A stretch of DNA of 8,296 nt from Magnetovibrio sp. (GTDB taxonomy: Bacteria > Pseudomonadota > Alphaproteobacteria > Rhodospirillales > Magnetovibrionaceae), in the NCBI GenBank assembly GCA_016763895.1, contig JAESSV010000172.1, positions 1-8,296 of the forward strand, read 5' to 3'. A program made the position numbers and the translations under genes. The first letter of the stretch is position 1. Every line of letters starts with the position of its first letter. This document shows, piece by piece, positions 1-6,022 of the stretch. The notes below the pieces were generated by a model that saw only the letters and a list, made by a program, of their open reading frames with translations, ran no database searches and had not been told where the DNA came from.

Positions 1-23
1 GCTCTAGCGGCCTCGCGTTCTAA
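1..23 (+). CDS. rplR: 3' end of 50S ribosomal protein L18 (partial)
   Basis: Only the last six codons and the stop are in the window. Read from base 3 they give SSGLAF and then TAA at 21-23. Bacterial L18 typically ends in a short tail of the kind ...GLxF, and rplR is the expected gene directly before rpsE in the spc operon, so the identification rests on this short tail plus synteny. The stop codon TAA runs into the AAGGAG Shine-Dalgarno of rpsE, so the two genes are tightly packed. The gene starts outside the window and nothing can be said about the rest of the protein. Confidence 0.6.
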
Positions 24-34
24 GGAGAGTTCAG

Positions 35-601
35 ATGAATAACCCCGCTCAAAAAAGAGATCGTCAAGGTGGTCGTCGCGAACGCAACGACGAACCAGAA
101 CTGATCGAACGCTTGGTTGGTATTAACCGGGTTGCAAAAACCGTTAAAGGTGGACGTAACTTCTCATTCGCTGCACTTGTTGTGGTTGGTGACGGTAAAG
201 GCCGTGTCGGTTTCGGCACGGGTAAAGCCCGCGAAGTTCCAGAAGCTATTCGTAAAGCAACGGACAATGCTAAAAAAGCTATGATCCGCGTACCTTTGCG
301 TGAAGGCCGCACTTTGCATCACGATATTCAGGGCCGTTTCGGTGCTGGTAATGTGTTGTTGCGCAGCGCACCTGCGGGTACCGGCGTTACCGCCGGTGGC
401 CCAATGCGGGCTGTGTTTGAAAGCATGGGCGTGCAGGACGTTGTGACCAAATCGAACGGTTCACAAAACCCGCACAACATGTTGAAAGCAACTTTCAATG
501 CGCTTGGTCGTCTGACCTCTCCGCGTTCCGTGGCGGCTCGCCGTGGACTTAAGGTGAGCGACATTGTCTCTCGCCGCGGCGACAAAGAAGGTAAGGAATA
601 A
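35..601 (+). CDS. rpsE: 30S ribosomal protein S5
   Basis: S5 is a structural protein of the small ribosomal subunit. It lies near the decoding site and mRNA entry and contributes to translational accuracy. The 188-residue product has the expected layout: a basic, disordered N-terminus (about 1-21), a double-stranded-RNA-binding-type S5 domain (about 22-86) with the signature [10 protein letters not shown] at 32-41 and [15 protein letters not shown] at 51-65, and a C-terminal domain (about 100-170) containing [17 protein letters not shown]. Length is slightly above the E. coli protein because of terminal extensions, which is common in alphaproteobacteria. The start is fixed by AAGGAG at 22-27, seven bases upstream of ATG. 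rpmD follows after five bases. Identification is secure. Confidence 0.98.
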   Translation: MNNPAQKRDRQGGRRERNDEPELIERLVGINRVAKTVKGGRNFSFAALVVVGDGKGRVGFGTGKAREVPEAIRKATDNAKKAMIRVPLREGRTLHHDIQGRFGAGNVLLRSAPAGTGVTAGGPMRAVFESMGVQDVVTKSNGSQNPHNMLKATFNALGRLTSPRSVAARRGLKVSDIVSRRGDKEGKE

Positions 602-606
602 TCCCC

Positions 607-801
607 ATGGCTGCAAAGAAAGCAACGGTCACAGTGACACAGACGGGTAGCCCCATCGGTCGTCCAAAGGATCAGCGCCAGACTCTTAAGGGTCTTGGAC
701 TGAATAAAATGAATCGTACTCGTACATTAGAAGACACTCCATCCGTTCGCGGCATGATCAATAAAGTGGCTCACCTTGTACGTGTTGAGGAAGCTGGCTA
801 G
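607..801 (+). CDS. rpmD: 50S ribosomal protein L30
   Basis: L30 is a small protein of the large ribosomal subunit. The 64-residue product matches the family in length and sequence: after a short hydrophilic N-terminus it has [20 protein letters not shown] (12-31), the usual region of the RNA-contacting strand and helix, then [20 protein letters not shown] and a final beta-strand region HLVRVEE. An AAGGA at 593-597, inside the last codons of rpsE, supplies the ribosome binding site nine bases before ATG. The gene lies in the invariant rpsE-rpmD-rplO order, so function and context agree. Confidence 0.97.
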   Translation: MAAKKATVTVTQTGSPIGRPKDQRQTLKGLGLNKMNRTRTLEDTPSVRGMINKVAHLVRVEEAG

Positions 802-806
802 TCCAG

Positions 807-824
807 TTGTTCCAAAAGGAATAA
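807..824 (+). promoter_or_regulatory. Weak hairpin enclosing the rplO Shine-Dalgarno
   Basis: TTGTTCC (807-813) and GGAATAA (818-824) can pair around an AAAA loop, with six Watson-Crick pairs and one G-U. The right arm and loop contain AAGGA (816-820), the probable rplO Shine-Dalgarno. The stem is AU-rich and short, so it would be marginal in a cell. It may only reflect the composition of a purine-rich binding site next to a pyrimidine stretch. Confidence 0.2.
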
Positions 825-828
825 GATT

Positions 829-1326
829 ATGAATCTTAATGAAATCCGCGACAACGCTGGTTCTACCAAGAACCGCAAACGTGTAGGTCGAGGCATTGGT
901 TCTGGCACCGGTAAAACGGCTGGCCGGGGTGTCAAAGGTCAAAAATCACGTTCAGGCGTGTCTTTGTTGGGCTTTGAAGGCGGTCAAATGCCTTTGTATC
1001 GTCGCCTGCCAAAGCGCGGCTTTAACAATATCTTCGCGAAATCTTTTGCGATATTCAATGTTTGCGATCTGCAAAAAGCAGTCGATAACAAAAAATTGGA
1101 TGCTAAAAAAGTGATCAACGAAGCTGTTCTTCGCGAAGCTGGAATGTTGAAAGGTCGTTACGACGGCATCCGCATTTTGGCCCGTGGTGAAGTTAAAGCC
1201 AAATTGAACATTGAAGCTTCCGGTGCCTCTAAGGCTGCACAAGAAGCTGTCGAAAAAGCAGGTGGTAAAATCACCATTGCTGAAGTTAAACCTTCGGGCC
1301 CGGCCCCTAAGTCTGACGACAGCTAA
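829..1326 (+). CDS. rplO: 50S ribosomal protein L15
   Basis: L15 is a large-subunit protein that binds 23S rRNA and acts in the later stages of 50S assembly. The 165-residue product shows the long glycine- and lysine-rich N-terminal extension typical of L15 ([17 protein letters not shown] at 18-34), then [18 protein letters not shown] (48-65). The globular C-terminal domain carries the family signature around 120-146 ([18 protein letters not shown] and onward). The tail beyond about residue 153 is an extra Pro/Lys/Asp-rich end not essential to the fold. AAGGA at 816-820 precedes ATG by eight bases. It sits between rpmD and secY as in most bacteria. Confidence 0.98.
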   Translation: MNLNEIRDNAGSTKNRKRVGRGIGSGTGKTAGRGVKGQKSRSGVSLLGFEGGQMPLYRRLPKRGFNNIFAKSFAIFNVCDLQKAVDNKKLDAKKVINEAVLREAGMLKGRYDGIRILARGEVKAKLNIEASGASKAAQEAVEKAGGKITIAEVKPSGPAPKSDDS

Positions 1327-1351
1327 AACCACCAAGCGGAGAAGACATTAA

Positions 1352-2695
1352 ATGGCATCGAGTAGCGAAAAAATGTCCCAGAGCACAAGATTTGGGGCTT
1401 TTTCGAAAGCAACGGACCTTCAGAACCGAATTTGGTTCGCCCTGGGCGCGCTGATTGTGTACCGGTTGGGGACTTATATTCCCCTTCCGGGCATCAATTC
1501 GGCTGCTTTAAAGGATCTGTTTAGCCAGCATTCAAGCGGTTTGCTGGGTATGTTTGACATGTTCACCGGTGGTGCACTGTCTCGGATGACGATCTTTGCC
1601 TTGAATATCATGCCGTATATTTCGGCGTCTATTATCATGCAACTGATGACGACGATTTCGCCGTCTTTGGAAGCCATGAAAAAAGAAGGTGCCAACGGTT
1701 CAAAACGGATCAACCAATATACGCGGTACCTGACCGTGCTGATCACCGTCATGCAAGCGTATGGTATTTCGGTTGGTCTGGAAAGCATGGCCAGTGGTGT
1801 TGTTATTGAAGGCGGTTGGTTCTTCCGCTTTACCACCGTTGTGACGTTGACCGGGGGCACCATGTTCTTGATGTGGTTGGGGGAACAAATCACCCAACGG
1901 GGCATCGGGAATGGTATTTCTCTGATTATTTTTTCGGGCATCGTTGCAAACTTGCCTTCTGCGGTTGCGGGGACGTTGGAATTGGGCCGCACAGGCGCTC
2001 TGAGCACGTTCTTTATTCTTGCCCTTATGATTATGGTTATGATTGTGATCTTCGTGATCGTGTTCGTTGAACGCGCTCAACGCCGCATCATTGTCCAGTA
2101 TCCAAAACGACAACAATCCAACGGTATGGCGAGCGGCGAAAGCACGCACCTGCCTTTGAAAATCAACACGGCGGGCGTTATTCCCCCGATTTTCGCAGGC
2201 TCCATTTTGGGTCTTCCTGTGACCATCATGGGGTTGAGCGCTGCGGGGCAGGGGGGGCCTGAATGGGTCTCTACGATGATGGCCTGGATGGGCCGGGGTC
2301 AACCCGCGTACTTGCTGATGTTCGTGTTTATGATTGTATTCTTTTCTTTCTTTTACACAGCGGTTGTCTTCAATCCACAAGACACGGCTGAAAACTTGAA
2401 AAAGTACGGCGGTTTTGTGCCCGGCATTCGTCCCGGCAAAAACACCTCAGATTATTTGGACAAGGTTTTGACGCGCTTGACCGTTATCGGTGCGGCTTAC
2501 TTGTCTGCGATCTGTTTGTTGCCGGAAATTTTGATGTCGAAATATTCTGTGCCGTTTTATTTTGGTGGCACGTCCTTGCTGATTGTTGTAACGGTGACCA
2601 TGGATACCGTGACACAAGTTCAATCGCATTTGATGGCCCATCAATATGAAGGTCTAATCAAAAAGTCTAAACTGCGCGGGAAACGTAAAAGATGA
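1352..2695 (+). CDS. secY: Preprotein translocase subunit SecY
   Basis: SecY forms the protein-conducting channel of the SecYEG translocon in the inner membrane and partners with SecA and the ribosome. The 447-residue product has ten predictable hydrophobic segments, roughly 27-46, 78-101, 124-143, 158-177, 187-207, 219-239, 274-294, 318-340, 376-394 and 402-420. Recognisable family features are RLGTYIPLPGIN (38-49) before the plug region (about 60-75), TIFALNIMPYISASIIMQL in TM2, the cytoplasmic loop QRRIIVQYPKRQ (243-254) that lies in the SecA/ribosome docking face, NPQDTAENLKKYGGFVPGIRPG (341-362) and FGGTSLLIVV in TM10. The C-terminal tail is basic (KLRGKRKR). GGAG at 1338-1341 lies ten bases before ATG. 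An in-frame ATG at 1373 is a less likely alternative start. The TGA stop overlaps the adk start. Confidence 0.98.
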   Translation: MASSSEKMSQSTRFGAFSKATDLQNRIWFALGALIVYRLGTYIPLPGINSAALKDLFSQHSSGLLGMFDMFTGGALSRMTIFALNIMPYISASIIMQLMTTISPSLEAMKKEGANGSKRINQYTRYLTVLITVMQAYGISVGLESMASGVVIEGGWFFRFTTVVTLTGGTMFLMWLGEQITQRGIGNGISLIIFSGIVANLPSAVAGTLELGRTGALSTFFILALMIMVMIVIFVIVFVERAQRRIIVQYPKRQQSNGMASGESTHLPLKINTAGVIPPIFAGSILGLPVTIMGLSAAGQGGPEWVSTMMAWMGRGQPAYLLMFVFMIVFFSFFYTAVVFNPQDTAENLKKYGGFVPGIRPGKNTSDYLDKVLTRLTVIGAAYLSAICLLPEILMSKYSVPFYFGGTSLLIVVTVTMDTVTQVQSHLMAHQYEGLIKKSKLRGKRKR

Positions 2696-3339
2696 CCAAT
2701 ATCATCCTTTTAGGCCCTCCCGGCGCAGGTAAAGGTACCCAGTCTAAAAAACTGGAAAATATATTAAACGTCATCCAATTGTCGACGGGTGACATGTTAC
2801 GTGCGGAAGTCGCATCCGGTAGCGATCTTGGCAACCAAGCCAAGGATGTTATGGATGCTGGCGGTCTTGTTTCTGATGACATGATCATCGGCATGATTTC
2901 CAAACGTGTAGACCAAGACGATTGTGCCCAAGGTTTTATCCTGGACGGGTTCCCAAGAACCGTACCCCAGGCTGAAGCTTTAGGTATAATGCTGGCTGAA
3001 AAATCCCTGAACCTTGATCACGTGATCGAGTTGACGGTGGATGATGAAGCCATGGTGGACCGAATCTGTGGTCGCTATACCTGTGCAAAGTGCGGGTCTG
3101 GTTATCACGATTCGTTTCAAAAACCTGCTCAAGAAGGTGTTTGTGATAAATGTGGGGGGAAAGAGTTTTCCCGTGGCGTCGATGACAACACCGATACTGT
3201 GCGGGCAAGGCTAAAAGCCTACCACGAACAAACCGCGCCCATTTCAACGTTTTACGGGGAAATTGGGATTTTAAAGCAAGTTGACGGCATGGCAGAAATA
3301 GAAAATGTCACTCGTCAACTCGAGAACATTGTGAGTTGA
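2692..3339 (+). CDS. adk: Adenylate kinase with zinc-type LID
   Basis: Adenylate kinase catalyses ATP + AMP <-> 2 ADP in the cytosol and balances adenine nucleotide pools. The 215-residue product is the long bacterial form. It shows the P-loop GPPGAGKGT (8-16), the AMP-binding region STGDMLRAEV (31-40), GFILDGFPRT (81-90) and a LID domain at about 124-163. The LID carries Cys131-x2-Cys134 and Cys151-x2-Cys154, the four-cysteine set that holds a structural metal, usually zinc, in Gram-positive and some alphaproteobacterial enzymes; the E. coli LID lacks it. DDNTDTVRARLKAYHEQTAP (164-183) is the conserved catalytic-arginine region. ATG overlaps the secY TGA as ATGA, which suggests translational coupling, and no separate promoter is visible upstream. 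adk between secY and rpsM is the common alphaproteobacterial arrangement. Confidence 0.97.
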   Translation: MTNIILLGPPGAGKGTQSKKLENILNVIQLSTGDMLRAEVASGSDLGNQAKDVMDAGGLVSDDMIIGMISKRVDQDDCAQGFILDGFPRTVPQAEALGIMLAEKSLNLDHVIELTVDDEAMVDRICGRYTCAKCGSGYHDSFQKPAQEGVCDKCGGKEFSRGVDDNTDTVRARLKAYHEQTAPISTFYGEIGILKQVDGMAEIENVTRQLENIVS

Positions 3340-3343
3340 AATA

Positions 3344-3412
3344 CTTCGTATTGACTTAGGCACGAAAATTATTATAATCGCGCCTCTTCAGATTATTTTT
3401 CTCAATACGAAG
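3344..3412 (+). repeat. 11-bp perfect inverted repeat flanking the rpsM promoter
   Basis: CTTCGTATTGA at 3344-3354 and TCAATACGAAG at 3402-3412 are exact reverse complements, separated by 47 bases. The left arm covers the first four bases of the -35 hexamer. The right arm lies in the untranslated leader and overlaps the start of the next hairpin by two bases. Pairing within RNA would be possible only in transcripts that read through from adk, because a transcript started at the local promoter lacks the left arm. It could alternatively be a pair of protein-binding half sites, or chance. The arms are certain and the function is unknown. Confidence 0.6.
3351..3378 (+). promoter_or_regulatory. 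Sigma70-type promoter for the alpha operon (rpsM-rpsK-rpoA-rplQ)
   Basis: The -35 element TTGACT (3351-3356) and the -10 element TATAAT (3373-3378) are separated by 16 bases, five of six and six of six matches to consensus. Transcription would begin near 3384-3386, giving a leader of about 60 bases before rpsM. The bases just after the -10, CGCGCC (3379-3384), form a GC-rich discriminator of the kind found at stringently controlled ribosomal promoters. Its position right after adk suggests the alpha operon can be transcribed separately from the spc operon. This is read from the sequence only; no start site is known. Confidence 0.75.
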
Positions 3413-3430
3413 CCTTTGAAACCAAAGGCT
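3411..3430 (+). promoter_or_regulatory. Leader hairpin abutting the rpsM ribosome binding site
   Basis: AGCCTTTG (3411-3418) and CAAAGGCT (3423-3430) form a perfect 8-bp stem with an AAAC loop. The stem ends at the base before the AAGGAG Shine-Dalgarno (3431-3436). A stem at this position could keep the binding site exposed or serve as a target for a translational regulator. It does not look like the S4-binding pseudoknot of the enterobacterial alpha operon, and S4 is not encoded in this cluster. Confidence 0.5.
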
Positions 3431-3436
3431 AAGGAG
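3431..3436 (+). promoter_or_regulatory. Ribosome binding site deciding the TTG start of rpsM
   Basis: AAGGAG lies eight bases before TTG at 3445. The frame downstream begins exactly with the canonical S13 N-terminus (ARIAGVNIP after the initiator), and there is no ATG or GTG close upstream in this frame that keeps the same spacing. The TTG is therefore taken as the real start. Confidence 0.85.
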
Positions 3437-3444
3437 TTACGGCT

Positions 3445-3813
3445 TTGGCACGAATCGCTGGCGTAAACATTCCGACCTCTAAACGGGTTGTAATCGCGCT
3501 TACTTATATTCATGGAATTGGCAACACAAAGGCACAGGAAATCTGTGCTAAAGTTGAAATTCCTCTCGAACGTCGCGTTAACCAACTTACGGATGATGAA
3601 GTTATTCGCATCCGTGAAGCAATTGATGCAGATTACCAAGTTGAAGGTGACCTGCGTCGTGAGATCGCGATGAACATTAAACGCTTGATGGATTTGGGTT
3701 GCTATCGCGGCCTACGTCATCGTCGTGGGCTTCCCGTCCGCGGTCAGCGTACCAGCACAAACGCACGCACGCGCAAAGGCCCCGCAAAGGCTATTGCCGG
3801 CAAAAAGAAATAG
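3445..3813 (+). CDS. rpsM: 30S ribosomal protein S13 (TTG start)
   Basis: S13 sits in the head of the 30S subunit, contacts the P-site tRNA and forms intersubunit bridges. The 122-residue product has the conserved N-terminus ARIAGVNIP, a helix-turn region with HGIG (23-26), and the basic C-terminal segment [20 protein letters not shown] (88-107) followed by a lysine-rich tail ending GKKK, which reaches toward tRNA. Length is normal. The start codon is TTG, an unusual choice for a highly expressed ribosomal protein, and it follows a structured leader, so initiation may be deliberately limited. It is the first gene of the alpha operon, and rpsK begins ten bases after its stop. Confidence 0.97.
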   Translation: MARIAGVNIPTSKRVVIALTYIHGIGNTKAQEICAKVEIPLERRVNQLTDDEVIRIREAIDADYQVEGDLRREIAMNIKRLMDLGCYRGLRHRRGLPVRGQRTSTNARTRKGPAKAIAGKKK

Positions 3814-3823
3814 AGGCTGAGTT

Positions 3824-4216
3824 ATGGCTAAAGCTACAACAGCGCGTCCGCGTCGTCGCGAACGTAAAAACATCGCTTCCGGCATTGCGCACGTGAATTC
3901 GACGTTTAACAATACAATGATCACCATCTCTGATGCTCAGGGTAATACAATTGCCTGGTCTTCTGCTGGCGCTCAGGGTTTCAAGGGGTCTCGTAAATCG
4001 ACACCTTATGCGGCTCAGATGGCGGCCGAAGATGCGGGCACCAAAGCCAAGGAACATGGCATGCAAACTTTAGAAGTTGAGGTCAAAGGCCCAGGTTCTG
4101 GACGTGAAAGTGCTTTGCGCGCTTTGCAAGCCGTTGGGTTGACCATCACATCTATTCGTGATGTGACACCGATCCCTCATAATGGTTGCCGCCCTCGTAA
4201 GCGTCGTCGTGTTTAA
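3824..4216 (+). CDS. rpsK: 30S ribosomal protein S11
   Basis: S11 is part of the platform of the small subunit, near the E-site and the Shine-Dalgarno duplex region of the mRNA. The 130-residue product shows the family pattern: basic N-terminus, [20 protein letters not shown] (21-40), [20 protein letters not shown] (44-63), [16 protein letters not shown] (87-102) and the C-terminal [18 protein letters not shown] (113-130). GAGG at 3813-3816, overlapping the last base of the rpsM stop, lies seven bases before ATG. In many bacteria rpsD follows; here rpsD is absent and a 128-base structured gap precedes rpoA. Confidence 0.98.
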   Translation: MAKATTARPRRRERKNIASGIAHVNSTFNNTMITISDAQGNTIAWSSAGAQGFKGSRKSTPYAAQMAAEDAGTKAKEHGMQTLEVEVKGPGSGRESALRALQAVGLTITSIRDVTPIPHNGCRPRKRRRV

Positions 4217-4231
4217 CGGCGTTTAGGATGC

Positions 4232-4272
4232 GGTCCGAGGTTCGGACCCTGTTTTCCCGGTTTTATGACCGG
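4232..4272 (+). repeat. Two small hairpins after rpsK
   Basis: GGTCCGA (4232-4238) pairs perfectly with TCGGACC (4242-4248) around a GGT loop. CCGGT (4257-4261) pairs with ACCGG (4268-4272) around a six-base loop. Neither is followed by a convincing T run, so they are not intrinsic terminators by themselves. They may protect the 3' end of an upstream mRNA segment or take part in the alternative folding described for the next element. Confidence 0.45.
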
Positions 4273-4283
4273 ACAATGAGTTT

Positions 4284-4315
4284 GGGAGGCCGACTGTATA
4301 GGTCATCCCTTTTTT
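4284..4315 (+). terminator. Attenuator-like intrinsic terminator before rpoA
   Basis: GGGA (4284-4287) plus GGCC (4288-4291) pairs with GGTC (4301-4304) and TCCC (4306-4309). One A is bulged at 4305, there is one G-U pair, and the loop is nine bases. Six T residues follow (4310-4315). This has the form of an intrinsic terminator lying inside the operon, 29 bases before the rpoA start. It would reduce rather than abolish transcription into rpoA, since no convincing separate rpoA promoter is visible. The right arm is nearly repeated around the rpoA ribosome binding site, which suggests alternative folds. Confidence 0.45.
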
Positions 4316-4344
4316 GTTAACGTGCCTAGTGCGAGGTCACTCCA

Positions 4345-5364
4345 GTGATTCAAAAAAATTGGCAAGATTTCATTAAACCGACGAAGTTAGACGTTATTTC
4401 GGGCAAAGACCCTTTACGTACAGCTACCGTCATTGCGGAACCACTCGAACGTGGTTTTGGTCTTACGTTGGGCAATGCCCTGCGCCGCATTTTGCTGTCG
4501 TCTTTGCGTGGTGGTGCTGTTACCGCCATTCATGTTGATGGCGTGTTGCACGAATTTTCGTCCATCCCCGGCGTACGTGAAGACGTTACCGACATCATTT
4601 TGAATATCAAATCTATGGGCCTTCGGGTTCACAGTGAAGGTAAGAAAAAAATGACCTTGTCGGTCGATAAACCGGGTGCGATTACTGCGGGTATGATCGA
4701 TTCAGGTTCTGAAATCGAAGTGATGGACAAAGACTTAATCCTGTTTCACCTAGATGAAGGCAAAAAGGTCAACATCGAATTTTCCGTTGAAACGGGCAAG
4801 GGCTATGTGACTGCGGCGGAAAATCGCCCAGAAGATCCCCCGATTGGGCTTGTTCCCATCGATTCTGTCTTTTCGCCTGTGCGCAAGGTTAGCTATAAAG
4901 TCGAAAACACCCGCGTTGGACAAGAAACCGACTTGGACAGATTGGCTTTGGGAGTTCACACCAACGGCGCTGTATGCCCCGAAGATGCCGTGGCTTTGGC
5001 CGCACGCATTCTTCAAGAACAATTGCGTCTGTTCGTGAACTTTGATGAACCTGAAGTGGCTCAAGCTGAAGAAGAAGTTCAAGACGAATTGCCGTTCAAC
5101 AAAAACTTGCTGCGTAAAGTAGACGAATTGGAACTTTCCGTTCGTTCAGCAAATTGCTTGAAAAACGACAACATCATTTATATTGGCGACCTTGTTCAAA
5201 AGAGCGAAGCCGATATGTTGCGCACACCAAACTTTGGTCGGAAATCTTTGAACGAAATCAAAGAAGTTCTGTCTCAAATGGGTCTTCATCTTGGAATGGA
5301 AATTCCAAACTGGCCGCCTGAGAACATCGAAGATTTGGCAAAACGCTTAGAAGAACCTTACTAA
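4345..5364 (+). CDS. rpoA: DNA-directed RNA polymerase subunit alpha (GTG start)
   Basis: The alpha subunit dimerises to scaffold beta and beta' in RNA polymerase and contacts upstream promoter DNA and activators through its C-terminal domain. The 339-residue product has the N-terminal assembly domain (about 1-235) with [20 protein letters not shown] (38-57) and [19 protein letters not shown] (69-87). An acidic linker follows (about 236-250), then the C-terminal domain (about 252-325) containing SVRSANCLK (265-273). Arg267, Asn270 and Cys271 correspond to the E. coli DNA-contacting 265/268/269 set, and [16 protein letters not shown] (294-309) completes the helix-hairpin-helix-like fold. The start is GTG, with GAGG at 4333-4336 eight bases upstream and the typical alphaproteobacterial N-terminus [11 protein letters not shown]. 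The stop lies in the loop of a hairpin. Confidence 0.98.
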   Translation: MIQKNWQDFIKPTKLDVISGKDPLRTATVIAEPLERGFGLTLGNALRRILLSSLRGGAVTAIHVDGVLHEFSSIPGVREDVTDIILNIKSMGLRVHSEGKKKMTLSVDKPGAITAGMIDSGSEIEVMDKDLILFHLDEGKKVNIEFSVETGKGYVTAAENRPEDPPIGLVPIDSVFSPVRKVSYKVENTRVGQETDLDRLALGVHTNGAVCPEDAVALAARILQEQLRLFVNFDEPEVAQAEEEVQDELPFNKNLLRKVDELELSVRSANCLKNDNIIYIGDLVQKSEADMLRTPNFGRKSLNEIKEVLSQMGLHLGMEIPNWPPENIEDLAKRLEEPY

Positions 5365-5373
5365 TAAGGTTCT
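5352..5373 (+). repeat. 9-bp perfect hairpin with the rpoA stop codon in its loop
   Basis: AGAACCTTA (5352-5360) and TAAGGTTCT (5365-5373) are exact reverse complements with loop CTAA. The loop holds the last base of the Tyr codon and the stop TAA (5362-5364). No T run follows, so it is not an intrinsic terminator. It may stabilise or process the mRNA at this boundary. The left arm is constrained by coding for the C-terminal EEPY, so the match lies in how the non-coding right arm mirrors it. Confidence 0.5.
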
Positions 5374-5395
5374 GCTGCTGAAATTGGGTCATCGA

Positions 5396-5445
5396 CCCCG
5401 CCCGCCGTACTCATATTCCTTTTGGAAAATGAGGCGGTGGGTTTT
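5396..5445 (+). repeat. Long imperfect hairpin upstream of rplQ
   Basis: CTCATATTCC (5410-5419) pairs with GGAAAATGAG (5424-5433) around TTTT with a single A-A mismatch. Outside it, GC-rich stretches (CCC and CCGC within 5396-5405, against GCGG and TGGG at 5434-5441) can extend the stem with bulges. Four T residues follow (5442-5445). A competing small stem, GGGTC (5386-5390) with GACCC (5394-5398), shares bases with the outer part. The element resembles a leaky terminator or an mRNA leader structure for rplQ. Confidence 0.4.
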
Positions 5446-5487
5446 GCAATCTGGTTTTAAAAGTCAGGATATGAAAGAGAGACTGTC

Positions 5488-5910
5488 ATGCGACATCGTC
5501 ATGGACTACGTAAACTAAACCGCACCACAAGCCACCGTAAAGCTATGTTATCTAACATGGCCGTTTCCTTGTTGTTGCACGAACAAATCAATACGACCTT
5601 GCCAAAAGCCAAGGAAGTTCGCCGTGTTGCGGACAAAATGATCACACTTGCTAAACGCGGTGATTTGCATGCGCGTCGTCAAGCGGCGGCTTACTTGCGT
5701 GATGATGCGGTTGTGGCAAAATTGTTTTCTGTTTTGGCCGAACGTTATAAAGAACGTCCCGGCGGTTACACCCGCGTTTTGAAAGCTGGTTTCCGTTATG
5801 GTGATGCGGCTCCGATGGCATTTGTTGAATTGGTCGATCGTGACGAATCCGCAAAAGGTGCCGAAGACAAAGCCCGCGTGGCGCTCGAAGAAGCTGCTGC
5901 AGAAGCGTAG
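5488..5910 (+). CDS. rplQ: 50S ribosomal protein L17
   Basis: L17 is a large-subunit protein near the peptide exit tunnel. The 140-residue product begins with the signature [20 protein letters not shown] (1-20). It continues with [20 protein letters not shown] (23-42), the conserved [20 protein letters not shown] (89-108) and the strand MAFVELVDR. The last 20 or so residues are an Ala/Glu-rich extension, common in alphaproteobacteria. The ribosome binding site is only a modest purine run (GAGAG at about 5477-5481, six bases from ATG). As the last gene of the alpha operon, it is followed after 20 bases by a strong intrinsic terminator. A 123-base structured gap separates it from rpoA, unusually wide compared with the spc part. 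Confidence 0.98.
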   Translation: MRHRHGLRKLNRTTSHRKAMLSNMAVSLLLHEQINTTLPKAKEVRRVADKMITLAKRGDLHARRQAAAYLRDDAVVAKLFSVLAERYKERPGGYTRVLKAGFRYGDAAPMAFVELVDRDESAKGAEDKARVALEEAAAEA

Positions 5911-5930
5911 TTATTCTTCGTTTTAGACTT

Positions 5931-5965
5931 AAAAAGAGACAGTCTTTTGGCTGTCTCTTTTTTTT
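5931..5965 (+). terminator. Intrinsic terminator of the alpha operon
   Basis: AAAAAGAGACAG (5931-5942) pairs perfectly with CTGTCTCTTTTT (5951-5962) around an eight-base loop, and the T run continues to 5965. The core GAGACAG/CTGTCTC stem followed by eight T residues is a textbook rho-independent terminator for the + strand, placed 20 bases after rplQ. The A run on the left arm would also give a T run for - strand transcription, but no convergent gene is present here. Confidence 0.93.
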
Positions 5966-6022
5966 GTTATAAATTAGACCTATCTTTATGAAATGGCTCC
6001 TTTTGAAAAAGAACGGATAACA

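Noticed and set aside
1700..2380. 226-codon open frame on the - strand with a His/Asn-rich stretch
   Set aside because: It lies wholly antisense to secY. The His/Asn run is the mirror of Ile/Val/Met codons in a membrane segment, and it has no ribosome binding site or family resemblance.
3385..3444. S4-binding alpha-operon pseudoknot as in enterobacteria
   Set aside because: The leader is short and its hairpin does not reproduce the nested pseudoknot. rpsD is also absent from this operon.
5471..5518. Short ATG frame overlapping the rplQ start
   Set aside because: The AGGA before it is only one base from the ATG, too close to work. It is out of frame with rplQ, and the L17 N-terminus beginning at 5488 is unambiguous.
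5947..5973. Possible promoter TTGGCT-15-TATAAA for the htrA-like gene
   Set aside because: The -35 is poor, the spacing is short, and it would lie within the operon terminator, so I do not list it as a feature. The protease must be transcribed from somewhere, but no good promoter is visible.
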